Shown here piece by piece: positions 1-13,100 of a stretch of DNA of 64,000 nucleotides; position 1 is the first letter of the stretch; each line of letters begins with the position of its first letter. Source of the stretch: Alitta virens (lineage: Eukaryota; Annelida; Polychaeta; Phyllodocida; Nereididae); contig OW028579.1 of the NCBI GenBank assembly GCA_932294295.1, positions 35,842,362-35,906,361 on the forward strand, written 5' to 3'. The position numbers and the translations under genes are program-made. The notes under the pieces were generated by a model. It was not told where the DNA came from and ran no database searches. It worked only from the letters and a program-made list of their open reading frames with translations.

Positions 1-1091
1 TTGGAAATGCTTTGTGATATTACTTGAAATAATAAAGAAATTAGACACACAACAATATTTATTTACTATTGTAAAAGTCTTTATTGTTTTTTTGAATTGT
101 GATTATGATTTATAGTTTTCATTAATAAATAAAATTGCAGAAACCCCTCTGTTGTTCAAATGTCAAGGCTGGTATTTTGTTTTTAAAGGGCTCGTTACCA
201 CCAACAAATAGGTGTAAATATCATCATTCTATCATGATTAGTTGTCAAGATAATCTATTTCTTAGCGGCGCCGGGGGGGGGGGGGATGATAAGGGCAGAT
301 TAAGTATTTTTTGGCGGCCGGCCGAACCCGCGGCCGAATAGACTTATATCCTAGACAGAACCGGGTCTGTTTGGCTTCAATGCTAAAGTATAGGGAGCCG
401 AATCGACTCATTTACCATGGAGGAATCTTTGGCTTTTTATTCTTGATAGACCTTTATATTAAAAATTGACAACAGCAATTCTAGTTTTGGGTCTCTTGCC
501 ATTTAGGAAATATGCTAATCCAAAAATGACTCAAGATATGGTTTTTGATTGATTTTCTCAAACTTCAAAGGGATCATAAGTCTTGAAATTTTATGACAGC
601 TATTTCAAATTTTGCATAGAAACATCTCATATGATGGTGTTTAAGTGTGCAAACTAAAATAAAATCTTGAGAGGGTCACGCGGGCACTTTTTGAAATATG
701 GTTGATTTGACATCCCACATCAAATATATCGTTGCTAGATTCTATCATCTTGTTTCATATGGTATGATTAATTTTATAATTTCTGGTCCCTGGACATAAA
801 CAAATAAATTCAATTCAGTTCAATTGTAGGTCTATTACTCGTGTTTTGTCGTTTCTCCAAATTATGCAAATTGTTGTCAACTGGTGTAAACAAGTGATGC
901 ACAAAGAGAAAATTTTTGTAAGTCATAATAATACTTTCTGAAATTGTCGTCTCACAAATCATTGTGTGTTCTGTAAAAACTACTGGAAAATACCTCAAGA
1001 GAGGTGAAATCAGTAACAACAGCAATAGAAAATAATCATGACACATTCCTTTGTATTGCGACACATACTCTGTACTATTAATTTCTAATTG

Positions 1092-1236
1092 GGTGTGTGT
1101 GATTAGGGCTTTACGTCCTGTATTTCTGCACCAGTTGGGCTAATTAGGACAGGCAGGGACCATGGCAATGAGACGAAGGATGAAACAGCCATCCAACTTA
1201 GGCTCGACCGGGAATCGAACCCGGGACCCCCACCCC
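1092..1236 (-). mobile_element. tRNA-derived SINE (family A), head truncated
   Basis: Contains the family A body GGGCTTTACGTCCTGTATTT through GGCTCGACCGGGAATCGAAC. On the minus strand this is a tRNA T-arm followed by the body and a (CA)n tail. The A-box half is missing. Confidence 0.85.
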
Positions 1237-1259
1237 CAAATTTCTAATTAAATAAGGCC

Positions 1260-1530
1260 CCATTTAACCCCATAATTCCCATAAGGGGGCTCCCATTTGG
1301 GAATTGCAGGACTTGGAGGAGTTATAGGAAATGCTGGAATTAGACAGGACTTGAAGGACCTCATGGGACCCATATGGAGATAGTGGAGTTATTAAGAATG
1401 TATAGGAATTGAAGAACATTATGGGGCTAATTGGGAATTGCAGGCTATCGTAGGGACTAATGGAATTTACAGCAATTATGTAGGACTTTACAGAATTATT
1501 CAGGACATAAGGGACTTAATATAATGCCTG
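1260..1530. repeat. Irregular GGAATT/AGGACT quasi-repeat
   Basis: The words GGGAATTGCAGGAC, GGAATTAGACAGGACTT and similar recur irregularly over about 270 bp with no fixed period. No coding content. Confidence 0.4.
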
Positions 1531-2574
1531 TTATTTTTGCAACAAATACAGGACAAACTATTTGAGTTTAACGTTTTTGCCTCTATGTCATGCAGCACAA
1601 TAGTAAATTTATTCGGCTTTGTTGGGATTTTATTTTGTAATCAATTTACTTCCTAAATCGGGATGCATACTTTAAATGCATTCCCATATAATACTTGATC
1701 TCTCCACTCCCTTTGTTTATTGTTTTCTCAAACACTACTTTCACTGCCAACAGGACTATTGCAAAAATAATGAAGCCTAAAAAGTGTGACATATACATTT
1801 GTTTCAACGAGCGTACGTGAAGCAGTCGTACATCGCACGGCGGACGTCCGTCAAATGCTAATATACATTAGAAAACCATAGTTTGGGATATTGAATTATT
1901 CGCACGAATTATTGAAATTAATCAATGAAATTTAACCAACTTCAAAATGTCACACTAAAAACGGTAAAAATGTCGTTTTTATGCAGTTATAAAATGAAAA
2001 CGGCTCAATTGATTGTCCTCAAATTTTCAGAGAATACTCACAACTTCTACCAAATATAAATTAAATATAATTAGCAACTGTAAAGTGAGTAAAATAGCTG
2101 GATTTTATGCGAGATATATGATACTAAAGGCGCCATTATTTTTACATTAGGCCCACACACTTTGTATTTTCCGGAGTGCGAACTAGTTATAGTTTTATAG
2201 CAATACTCTTTTGTACAGACAGACTGACAGACAGACAGCTAGACAGACAGTGCGACAGCTAGACACCCTAACAACTACACCAGCTAGCCATGCAGAAACG
2301 AGGTAGCCTCGTCATGGTATGATCAAACAAAAGGAATCAACTGGGACAGTTAAGCCCCTTTTATCAAATCATACAATATTGTAGCTGTGGATTGGTGCGG
2401 TGGAAGTTTCTGGGTATCTTGCTGTGTGTGTTGCATCAATAATTAATTGATGATCGTTGCTTATGGAAGGAGAATAAATTAAATTAAAAGGAGGATTACC
2501 TTATTTTTGGCATGGGTTATTATGTTATCAGATGTTAAAAACTAATGTTTTTTTTAACCTATGAATAAAAATGC

Positions 2575-2660
2575 ACAGTCCAGAGTGGACTTAAACCCAG
2601 GTCCAAGAATAACTGCTTCACATGGCATACACTCCACCAACTGAGCTAACTCGGCACATG
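2575..2660 (-). mobile_element. tRNA-like SINE head (third family)
   Basis: The minus strand reads GCCGAGTTAGCTCAGTTGG (A-box) then CTGGGTTTAAGTCC (B-box), spaced like a tRNA. Not a usable tRNA gene: the acceptor stem does not pair well. A second A-box-like piece is at 2780-2825. Confidence 0.5.
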
Positions 2661-3594
2661 CAATCAATATCAATTTTTTTTACACTAATCTGTAGCTATG
2701 TTTATCATTGTTATTCATAACCATTGTTTAAAGCAAAGATATTATTCAGAACTAGAACTTAGCATTTTATTAAAATGGCACGGTAGGCCGATGTGCAACT
2801 AACTGAGCTATCCAGTACTAGGCTGAACTGTTGTTCTGATGTTAAGACAATATTGACCAAATTCAATCTGGCACAATACAGTCTATCTGAGAATTGTGGT
2901 GGACATCATGGCTGCTTAGATGCAATTTAAAACCGAAAATCAGATTTTACTACTCATTTAATGCTTATCCGATGTTGAAATTTTCTTTGACTTTGAGGCT
3001 ACTATACATAGTTTGAGTGCCTGGCTGGTTCAGTCGTATTAAAGGGTGTAGGACTGTTAGGGTTTGGTTAGGTAGGTTAAAACCCATGAGTGAAGGCTGC
3101 AGGGTTAAAAAAAAAAAAAACAAACAAGAACATGTTCTTGGTTTCTTGATTTTGTTTTTTATTATTTGTAATCAAGTCACACATCTTAATGTTGCAAAAA
3201 CTTACAAACACCCATGATCAGCTCATAGTGTGAGTTCACTGTGGGGCAGCAGTTTTAGCTCAGAGTGGCCTTGCCAGGTGAGCTCACTGTGAGGTCAACT
3301 TCTTAACTGGGATATGCTATAAAGTATACTATAAAATATTGCGCTCTTTGTTTATTCATGCATGACACTTCCATGTAAACTCAGTGCACTCAAAATTTGA
3401 ACAAAAGCATTGCCTTTTTCTCAGAATTATACTTTGTTCTTTTTCCCATTTGAGTGAGGCCTTTTAATTTCATCACATAAATATCGCGGACTAATCCAAC
3501 AATTTATTTAGTATATTTAAATTTAACATTATTGGGTGTTAATCATAATTGCTGCATTCAGTGGTGCTTACGGCAAATGAACTCATATCACCAT

Positions 3595-4000
3595 TTTATT
3601 TTAGAATATCAAATATAACTGACCGTAATATTTGTCAGTGATATTGCCTGGCAAATACTACAGAATACGAAAATGAGGCCCAGACGTCATGAACGTCATT
3701 AGCATCATCACTTTGTGATACATTTTAATGAACAGCACCTTCAATTTTCGTCTGATTTTCAAAAATCAACGTTTATTATGTACAAAAATGTATTGGTAAT
3801 TCAATTATGGTTTGCACAGAAACATCTCCGATCTTATTTGTTCATAGAATGACTCTGTAATCGTGAATCAGACACTCTTCATAACTCATAACGTTATTTA
3901 AAATGTCAGTAAGGTAATTTTCAAGCAACAATATCATGTCAGGCTTGTTGACAAATGCCAGTAAGTGTTCTAGGCATGGTAAGCATGATTGTTATTTGAC
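3595..4000 (+). repeat. Dispersed repeat R3, first copy
   Basis: Shares long stretches, inverted, with 22170-22590. These include ACTGACCGTAATATTTGT, TGCCTGGCAAATACTACAG and GACGTCATGAACGTCATTAG here, against their complements there. Probably a non-autonomous DNA element. Confidence 0.7.
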
Positions 4001-4469
4001 AAATAATTTAATAATACATTAAATTCCAGGTATAGATTAACCTAGGTCCGAGGGCATACTGTATTAAATATACTGGAACAATTTGGCTATTTCTGCCATG
4101 AGCAAGGATAAGACAACCTAGAGCCTAATTCGAAACGTGATGTTCCTAAATATTTCAGTAAAGGCAACGTGACAGTTCTTAAGGTGAAAAAACTGAAAAG
4201 AAAGAAAAAGAAGTTTAAAAAGATGACTAGGGAAAGTGAAAAATTAATATATTTGGCAATCCACACCCTCATGATTCAAGAGGTTTGTAAAATAAGATTT
4301 TGGAAGTCGAAGAAAATAAAGAAAAGTGGAAAAAAACCAAATGTTCAACAAAAAAGATGCCGTTTTAAAAATTAACTAGATATAATCAAACGATATATGG
4401 AATTGAAAATTTAATGACTAATATCTTGTTCATGAGCGTTCAAAACTTTCCCATGTTTACTTGGTTGTC

Positions 4470-4812
4470 GAACGAACGAACGAACGATAGCTAGATAGAT
4501 AGGTACCTAGATAGATAGATAGGTAGATGGATAACTAGATAGATAGATAGACAGATAGATAGATAGGAAGGTAGGTAGGTAGGTAGATAGATATATAGAC
4601 AGATAGATAGATATATAGACAGATAGATAGAGAGATGGATAGATAGATGGACAGATAGATAGATAGACAGACAGATAGATAGATAGAGATAGATAGAGAT
4701 GGATAGATAGACAGATAGATGGATGGATAGATAGATAGTTAGATAGATAGATAGATAGATAGATAGCCAGATAGATAGATGGATGGATGGATGGATGGAT
4801 GGATAGAGATAT
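4470..4812. repeat. GATA/GATG tetranucleotide microsatellite
   Basis: About 340 bp of degenerate (GATA)n with GACA, GATG and GGTA variants. It gives a meaningless Ser-Ile-Tyr-Leu-rich frame on the minus strand. Confidence 0.95.
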
Positions 4813-4959
4813 CATTCTAAATCATATCGAAGTTGGCGCGATATCTGCGACGTCAAAATGATGTAGAAACGACGATCTCTGACGAACTATTTCACTCTAT
4901 GACGAACTTTTTGACGAACTAGTAGTTCATAGCAGTTTGGCATACGATTCGGCAAAGGT

Positions 4960-5100
4960 GGAATGGGTTGATTGATGAGGTGAGAGAGAGAGAAGGAGTT
5001 CACCCATGTTACACATTTACCCCATGGGTGGGATCTTTTACTTGCACCGAATACAAGGGACCGCCAATTTAACGTCTTATGCAGTTAAGTTAACCAAATC
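4960..5100 (-). mobile_element. SINE family B fragment without head
   Basis: Matches the body of the 24.4-24.7 kb element (GGTTGATTGATGAGGTGAGA, CCATGTTACACATTTACCCC, GGGACCGCCAATTTAACG). The tRNA head is absent. Confidence 0.75.
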
Positions 5101-5641
5101 ATCAGGAAAAAACCTAAGATTAAATTTTTAATTTTTGATAACAGTTACTGATATCACATACGTGTATTACAGTGTAGCGTACAGTACACGGTCATTTTAA
5201 CCTACCTATAGCTTTGTTGTACACTCACATACAAAAATATAAGCACTTTGACTTTGGTGCAATTACTCAAATGGTCTTTTAGTATTTTTGGAGGGTGGTG
5301 TATATATTCTTCCTGCATCGCTGCAGATTTGCTTCTTATTACTTTTAGTAATGTGTTGGAATGCCAACCACAAGTACATAACTCAATGTTGTGCAAACTA
5401 AATAATTTCGGGAATAACCGTCAGCAAAAAATATTCCCAAATAGAAGGTGACTCAGAAACTTTATACTTAGTCCGAGAGACCTTGACAGTTTCGGAGCTG
5501 GTTTTGTGTGCTGTGAGGGGGGGGGGGGGGGGCAAATTTTATAAAATGTTGTTGGTCACTTTTACTGACTTTCTTGTCAAAAGTTTTTCTGTGCATATAA
5601 AAATTTCCTCTGACATGCATCTGATTTGGTTAATTGCCAGC

Positions 5642-5740
5642 TGATTATTAGATTTCCATGGCACTTTTAAACCACAGGTAGGCTTAATTATATTGTGATT
5701 ATTAGATTTCCATGGCATTTCGGAACCACAGGTAATTACA
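5642..5740. repeat. Tandem duplication, unit about 55 bp
   Basis: TGATTATTAGATTTCCATGG followed by CA(C/T)TT..AACCACAGGTA appears twice in succession. Confidence 0.75.
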
Positions 5741-5971
5741 TTGAGATTGTTGACTTGGTAACATCTAGATCTAGTAAAATTACTGAAAATGTTCTATCTT
5801 TTGTTCAGTCAGATATCTTCCTCTTCTTGCAAAAGGTGACATTCCAGATGGCGACAACAAATTAATTTCAAACTTGGGAATATTGAACCCAGAGCATTCC
5901 AAATCATTTCAACATTGGCGCGATGTCGGGCGATGTTAATACGATGTTGCAACGACAGTGGCCTATATGGA

Positions 5972-6033
5972 AACAATGCTGGGCCGATTTGGAATGCTGG
6001 GCCGATTTGGAATGCTGGGCCGATTTGGAATGC
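5972..6033. repeat. 18-bp minisatellite (GGAATGCTGGGCCGATTT)n
   Basis: Three and a half near-perfect copies in tandem. Nearby text (GGCGCGATGTCGGGCGATGTT) recalls a dispersed motif also seen near 4840. Confidence 0.85.
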
Positions 6034-7094
6034 CATCTGGGAAAGGCTCTCTGGTGTAGTCAGCGATTATATATAGTATGACAAACAAAGTATGTTCATG
6101 GTAAGATAATAAGGTTTATCTAAACTGTGTTGAAACTCTCTCAGAGGTGATTCCACAGATGTACAAATTATGCATATGTTAAATGTCTCACATTTTTTCA
6201 AAATGTATAATCTCCTTTTTCATGAAAAACAAAAAAAAAATAAATTATAGAGAAACTTAACATTTTTATCATCGTCATTTGGCTGAAAATCGTATCCGCC
6301 ACAATAAAGGAATAAATCTTTAAAATTAAGAGTGTTTAGAATCACTGCTCATATATAATTTTTGCTAACAATTTAGACAATTTTGTCTGATTAATAAGTC
6401 ATATCCATGTCTAAGCCACAATGACTATCTTGTTACAAAATAAATATATACATAATTGAATGTCACCCAGCCCAGCTTGGGCTTACAGGTTACTATTCAT
6501 AATCAAAACAAAATATGTAGTGGCAATTGCATGGTTGGCACCTCAGTAGCGATATATATTTATCTTGGAGGTGTCACCCTTATTACATATATATGACATG
6601 TTCATGCACTATGTGTGTTAATTATCTCTGTACAATTTTATGCATTTATATGTAAATATATATGTAATATGAATTTAAAAGATTCTGAGTTCTGAACAAC
6701 AGCTGCATCATGGTTAGCATATTATCTAGGCACAATAGGGAGTCACTATAGAAATCATAAGACACTAAATGCTCAGTTTAAGAGATTATAACACAAGAGG
6801 ATTGTTTAGATATTCTGTAAATATTTTATTATATCGAGTACTGCACAATTGTTTTTGATCTGTAAGTTAAACCAGTATTAAATATAATTTATCTAGCCAT
6901 TTGTAGTTCAGATCAAATGATCCAAACCAGGAAGAACTGAGTCACTTAAAATGGCATTCATGCAAGACAGCCAGCCCTGCATGTTTATTTTTTCATAATG
7001 GGAATTTAAATTATCACTTCAGCACTTAACCAAGTGGGACAGAAATGGTTGATATAAAAATCGGGTAAGTTGCAACATTGTGCAATTGGGTACA

Positions 7095-7193
7095 ATGGCT
7101 CAGACAGCAAACATGAGGGCTCTGTTTCTAACCCTGACCATGCTGTGTTTGAAGGCAATGGCCATTGATGTGGACACACGATCAGGACTTCAG
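7095..7193 (+). CDS. MMP exon 1: signal peptide
   Basis: The exon encodes 33 residues. A hydrophobic core (residues 9-19, ALFLTLTMLCL) is followed by a small-residue cleavage context (KAMA-IDVD), typical of a secretory signal peptide cut near residue 23. It ends in phase 0 at CAG|GTAAAT. No convincing TATA box or initiator could be fixed upstream, so the transcription start is unknown. Confidence 0.85.
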
Positions 7194-10100
7194 GTAAATA
7201 TATATACACTTCATTTTATTCATTAAATTATAATCATCATAATATTAATTACTGAAATGCGTTCATTGATATCCATGTAAATAAATGTCTTCCATGTAAT
7301 TCATGAATTATATACTTTTTCATATATAAATTCAGATTTTTGTCTTTCATTTACTGAGATCCTTCAGATTCATTCATGAAATTGTCATTAGTGTAACTCA
7401 TTTAGTGATATACTTCAGTTTCATTCATAAAATTTAATGATATATTTGAGTTTCGTAATTAAAGAAATTTTAATTAGTGTAATTCATTTTGTACCACTCA
7501 CCAGTGACATTTAGCATTATGTATGCCGTTGTACAAATCCTCATGTACAACAACTAGCCAGCCACCCCCCACTGAGATTGGTAGGCAGCCAGAAAGTGGG
7601 AGTGGCCTGACGCGAAATCATGAATTCAGGCAATTTTAGCCTTCTGACTTACTAGTCTAATAACTTAGTCAATTATTATCCGATTTTCAAAATTCAAACA
7701 TTTTGTTACAGCTAAGTTCTTGAACAATCCAATTATGTAACTGACATTATTGATTAGACGAATTGTAGACGGAGCGCTATTTTCAGTTAATCGTAATCAA
7801 TGAAAAATGAAAAAGAACAAATTGACAATAAAAATATTGAGGGTGTACGTATCTCATGTCTCACATGTAACCATTGTATTATTATATACCGTAACATATA
7901 TACCAGAGTTTCATTCAAGAGGGGATTTTGAGAGGCAAACAATAATTAACGACCAATTAGATTTTATTAAATATGTTGCATATTAATGTAATCAACCTTA
8001 ATGATTTTAAGTTGGTTTTGCTTGAAGCACACTGTTGATCATGTGTGCATAAATGGCGAGTGTGCAATAAATGTTTCAATGCAAGAACCTTGTATATGGA
8101 GTAAGACCGTCATTATATATAAATCAGGAAATTTCTGAAAACTCTTAAAAATCTTGATATTTTTTTCTCTGCTTTTTGTTAGTTTTTCCCCCTTAATCAA
8201 AATGGTATTCTTAGTAAATTTAATAGACTTGTCGCTGTAAATTGACACCTATTATGCCAGAATCTGCAATAACAATTTTTATGATGCCTTTAAAACATCG
8301 CAAAAGCACTTTATGGCCCACAATTAATGTACTGCCATAATAAATCTTATTTAGGCATTATAAATATACATCCTTCCTGAAATTCAAGTAAATTGTGGCA
8401 GAAAGAGAAAAATAAGACACAGAAAACATCCTTTATGAGATTAGAAAATGAGGTATATTTTGATACTTGCCAGCCAGCACAAGGCGTAAATACATCATAT
8501 ATTAATGTTTAGATTGTATTTAGATCATGACGTCAACCAAATAAAATCACACGTAAATATGACTTCTTTTACCTACATGCAGTTATGGAATCTGACTATA
8601 AAACACTTACATAAAATTTGTGTCCGATTTACTGGCGTCCATACCTCATGTAAAATCTATGTCATATTAGTAACTGATATTTTGACATTTTATAAATTAA
8701 ATAAATATAACACCAGGTATTCATGCAAAATAATATCAACTTTTTTTTTAAATTCTATGTTTGTGTCATGCATTACAGCCCATTCCATAGAGTTGGAAAC
8801 AAATATCACATAAAACTATGAATGTTTAATCCTGACCTATGGAAGTTCATTATAGTTTATTTCCAAGCACAAAGGTCTTTTTCAACTCACCATGAGCTTT
8901 CACCCATTTCTTATGGGCTTCTTCAGCTGTCACATGACTTGACCATGGCAGTCATGTGACCAACTGAGCGTGTTCAGACAGCTGAGGAAGCCCATAAGAG
9001 ATGGGTGAAAGCTCCTAGTGAGTTGAAAAATGAGACCTTTGTGCTTGGAAATCCACTTTAAATCTCACATGCTTGAAAGTAAAGCTCCAGATGACGTCAT
9101 GTGAATCCAGCCTGTCAGCTGCAGTGGTGCCACATGACATCATCTAGAGTTTAGCTTCCAAGTCTATGAGGTTGTCTTTCAACTCTATGACAGTGACTGT
9201 AATTGAATGGATTACCGAATAATCCAATAACATAGAAAATTGATGTAAATATAACGTCAAGATGACGTTTACAAAACTTTCAAAGCCAACCAACATCCAA
9301 CATCAGGTTCCAATGTAATAATGATGTAAATATGATGTAAAAACTGATGTAAATCTGACATGATACTGACGTAAATATTGCGTGAGGAAATGAAGTTCAG
9401 AAAACTTTCGAAAACAACCAATATCCAACGTAATTGTGACGTCAGGTTCAAGCGTCATATTCATGTAAATGGTACGTCATTTAAAGCTGTGCACTGTAAT
9501 TAATTACAAATAGGCCAATGGTGAAATAAAATAGTTCTCAAACTGTTTTAAACAGCCGATATGCAGTTAAAAAATGCTACACTTACTGAAACTGTCAATT
9601 ATGTATGTTAATGTGAAGAAATAAAACATTTTATAAATATGGATCTGAATTATACCAATAGATATGCATTTTAGCTAAAAGCAATCCGCAGATGGGTTCA
9701 GCCTTTCCCTTTTCATCTGTCTATGTCATAACTGGCATGCTCCTAAATTACACAAATTTCCTTGGCACACATTGTGGCATATGCTCCCAACAAAATTATG
9801 CTCCCAACAAAATTAAGCGAAATTAATAAAATTTTGACAGCATTGCCACTCAAAGTTCAATCAACACAATCTCTGTTTACAAATGCTGATTGCACTTTAT
9901 GGGATTGGATGTCAAATATAGATCTGAAAAGTTTGGATCCAATGGGATCCAAATCGCGGTATTTCCCGCCATTTCTACCGCTCACTAAGCTGGTGAACAG
10001 CGCCAGTGCCTGAACTTCAGCAACATCAAAACATCAAACCTCAACTCTCAAGAACCTAGCGACAGGAAACCACTATCAAACAGAGACTGAACCAGACCCC

Positions 10101-13100
10101 ATTCACACAGAACTGTTTAGTATAGTTCATATATTTGTCACTAGGGGAATGTAGCGGGGCTGCCTTCAGGAGCTGTAAAATCTGTGAAATGATATTTTCT
10201 CAAGGGCTGTTATTTCCAAATGCCGTCCAATAACGGGCCATCTACATGCTTAGTGGCTCAGTTGAAGACCATTCTGGGACCTCCTGACTTGCTCCCCAAA
10301 CACAACCCACAATCTCACCTCTAATGACAGAGAAGTGAATGCAATGACGGAGATCCTAGAGGGTTTCTCGGTCAACTAGACCAAATTCTATACAACTTAA
10401 TAGCAGGGAATTTCGAAATTTATTTAGTTTTTTTACTCATAGTAATACTAACAAGCAAAGGTCTCTCGTAATTTTTAATAATACTATAGATGGTGCAAGT
10501 GGTCGATTTGCAGACAGTTATGGGTAGCTAGGAAAGAGTAGCGAGGACCTTTCAACACTGAAATGAAAATGGACATATATAACTATGGAAAAGTCAATTT
10601 TATACCAAATTTGGCAATAAAGACAAAGACATAAATTTATAGGAACTATACTAATTGATTGTAATATTTTGACAGGGTACCTTGTTACCTGCAACTAATA
10701 CCATTTAGTCTATACACAATAAATCAATTCATTTTTCCCATGGCTAGACTACTTCAACCAGTTCCTATACAAATGTCTTTATGAAGAGAGCTTTGCTTAT
10801 TACTTGGAACATTCTAGTCACATGGACTTCTAAGTTAAAAAAAGGAAGGAATGAAAAAGTTATTGCGAAACCAGGCAGTTAAATATTGTGAAGAAAGTGT
10901 CAGTTTAATTCCTTCTTTGTAGTGATCATGCAATATATGCCCACGCTTCAATGGATCGACAAACATAGGCCAAAAACCAGGAACAATTAATAATAAGCAT
11001 TTATTTCGCTGAAGTACAATAAAGCAAATAAATACATGTCGTTATCAACGTACATGCAATGTTATTGTGTGCAATTGCACAAACAAGTAGGTAATGTAAA
11101 TAATATTTAGTATGAGTGCACTTGTGTCATGGTTTAATGTTTCAAATTCTACAAAGGAAATTGTGTGCCTGGACATTTTTTGACATGAAATGTGTCATTG
11201 CAGTAAGTAAGTAAAAGTTAATTTTTTCCTCTAGCATCATTTTACAAAATACAATCATTTACAAAATTACCATGTTTTGTGACATACAGTAATAATAACA
11301 TTTATAATAGAGGGGGAAATGCCCCTGAAGTTTTAAATAAAACTATACTATGAGGTGCAACCCAAAAAGACTAAATAATTACAAATTAAATAATTACAAA
11401 TAAATAAAGAACAGTTACAATAGTACAGTGAAACCATTATGAAGATGAATTGTATTAAAATATCTTGCTATTGAATCAGATAGCAGTAACAATGGTTAGT
11501 TAGTTAGTTAGTTAGTTAGTTACATGTTACATAGTAAGTTAGTTAGTTAAAGTCTCCACACTAAAACTGGAATATTATGAAAGTTTATAAGCTATTTTAA
11601 ATACTTATGTCATACATTTTACATATATGCATTATAGATTTAAAAATCGTATCCAATCAAATATTTGCAAAAAAAGGAAAAGGCTAAAAAAATCTTGAAA
11701 ATATATATATTTGTTTTTGGTCCATGCATGTCAGAAAGTCCTCATTTCCCATACACAGAGAGTGACATTTCAAATGACTAGATCTATAGAAAAGGAGGAC
11801 AAAGGAAACATGCATATCTATAAGGGAGTGTCTGTCAAAGCAAACTTTGTTTTTCTTCCTCTGGCGATGTTGTTCTCCTTTCTTTGCAAAATAAAGAGAG
11901 ACACTTTCATTGCCACCAAGGATGTTAATAGGGGGAATGTCCCCTAAGGTAACTACCAACATTGCAATCCAAAACCTCCTTTGTGTGAATATTGTCTTTT
12001 TTCAGTTATCATATATTGTCCCCTTGCTATACAATTTAGAGATTCATTTGTAATAGTTCACACTATTTTATTTATCTATTTATTTATTTATCAAATATAT
12101 TTTAAAAGGTGGCTCGATCAGCAGGAGCTGTTTTCATGATTTGTAGCCTAATAAAAAAAGAACAACCAATAAAAAGTAATGAAGTTAGTAAATTGTTAAA
12201 AACAGTATAAATAAAAATGTAATAAAACTTATATAATATATACAACAATATAGTGGTTAGAAATTACTGTTACAATATTATTGCAAATTTATTCGATTAT
12301 AATATATCTAAAGTTATAGCTTAACAAAAACTCCTGTCTCGATATTTACCGATTTAAATCTTCCTGAAATATGGAAATATTTACCAAGGGAACGTGTGTT
12401 TTTCTCTGTCTCCACTCTTTTCTTAAAAAATCACATGCAGTCAATTGAGTAATTAGTTCCCCTCGAATGTATCCTACCACCCTCATCCATCATATTCTGT
12501 AATTGTCACAATTAGCTCTTTCCCCAAGGGATATTTTTTAGCACATACAGTCATCAATCTTTTTGATGATTCTGTAACTGTGCAAAATGTTTTTATTGTC
12601 ATGTCATGCTCTGTTATTAGGAAATGGGTGGGGGCCTAGCTCAATAGTAGCGAGCTTGGTTTCCAACCACTGGGTCCTGGGTTTAATTCCTGATGGAGCC
12701 TGAGTTGGATGGCAGTTTCATCCGTCATCTCATTGCCATGGTCCCAGCCTGTTCTTATTAGCCCATCAGGTGCAGAAATACAGGACGTTAAGCCCTAATC
12801 CACGACTCTGTTTTCAGGATTACCTACAACGCTATGGCCATGCGCAAGGATTTGGCGAGAGAGCACCGCTAACAGATACAGAAATTGAACAGGGTATCAG
12901 AAAATTCCAGGAATATTTTGGTCTACTAGTAACAGGTATAGTGAACGAGATAACACGTCATGTAGGCATAATGTGTTGGCTTTGTTTTAGCAACGTCAGC
13001 TGAATATTGGCCTGTCAGGTCACCAATATTTAACCAAATGAGACATGGTAACAGATGATGTTGTTTTAATGATTGCAAATAAGTGGTTTTTTTTTCGTAT

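Noticed and set aside
4507..4815. 102-aa Ser/Ile/Tyr/Leu repetitive frame on the minus strand
   Set aside because: Translation of the GATA-type microsatellite; no start context or homology.
11484..11550. Telomere-like TTAG tract
   Set aside because: Tetranucleotide TTAG, not TTAGGG, and short and interrupted.
12626..12700. Functional tRNA gene
   Set aside because: The tRNA-like head is a SINE: the cloverleaf is degenerate, a SINE body follows, and the same unit recurs about a dozen times.
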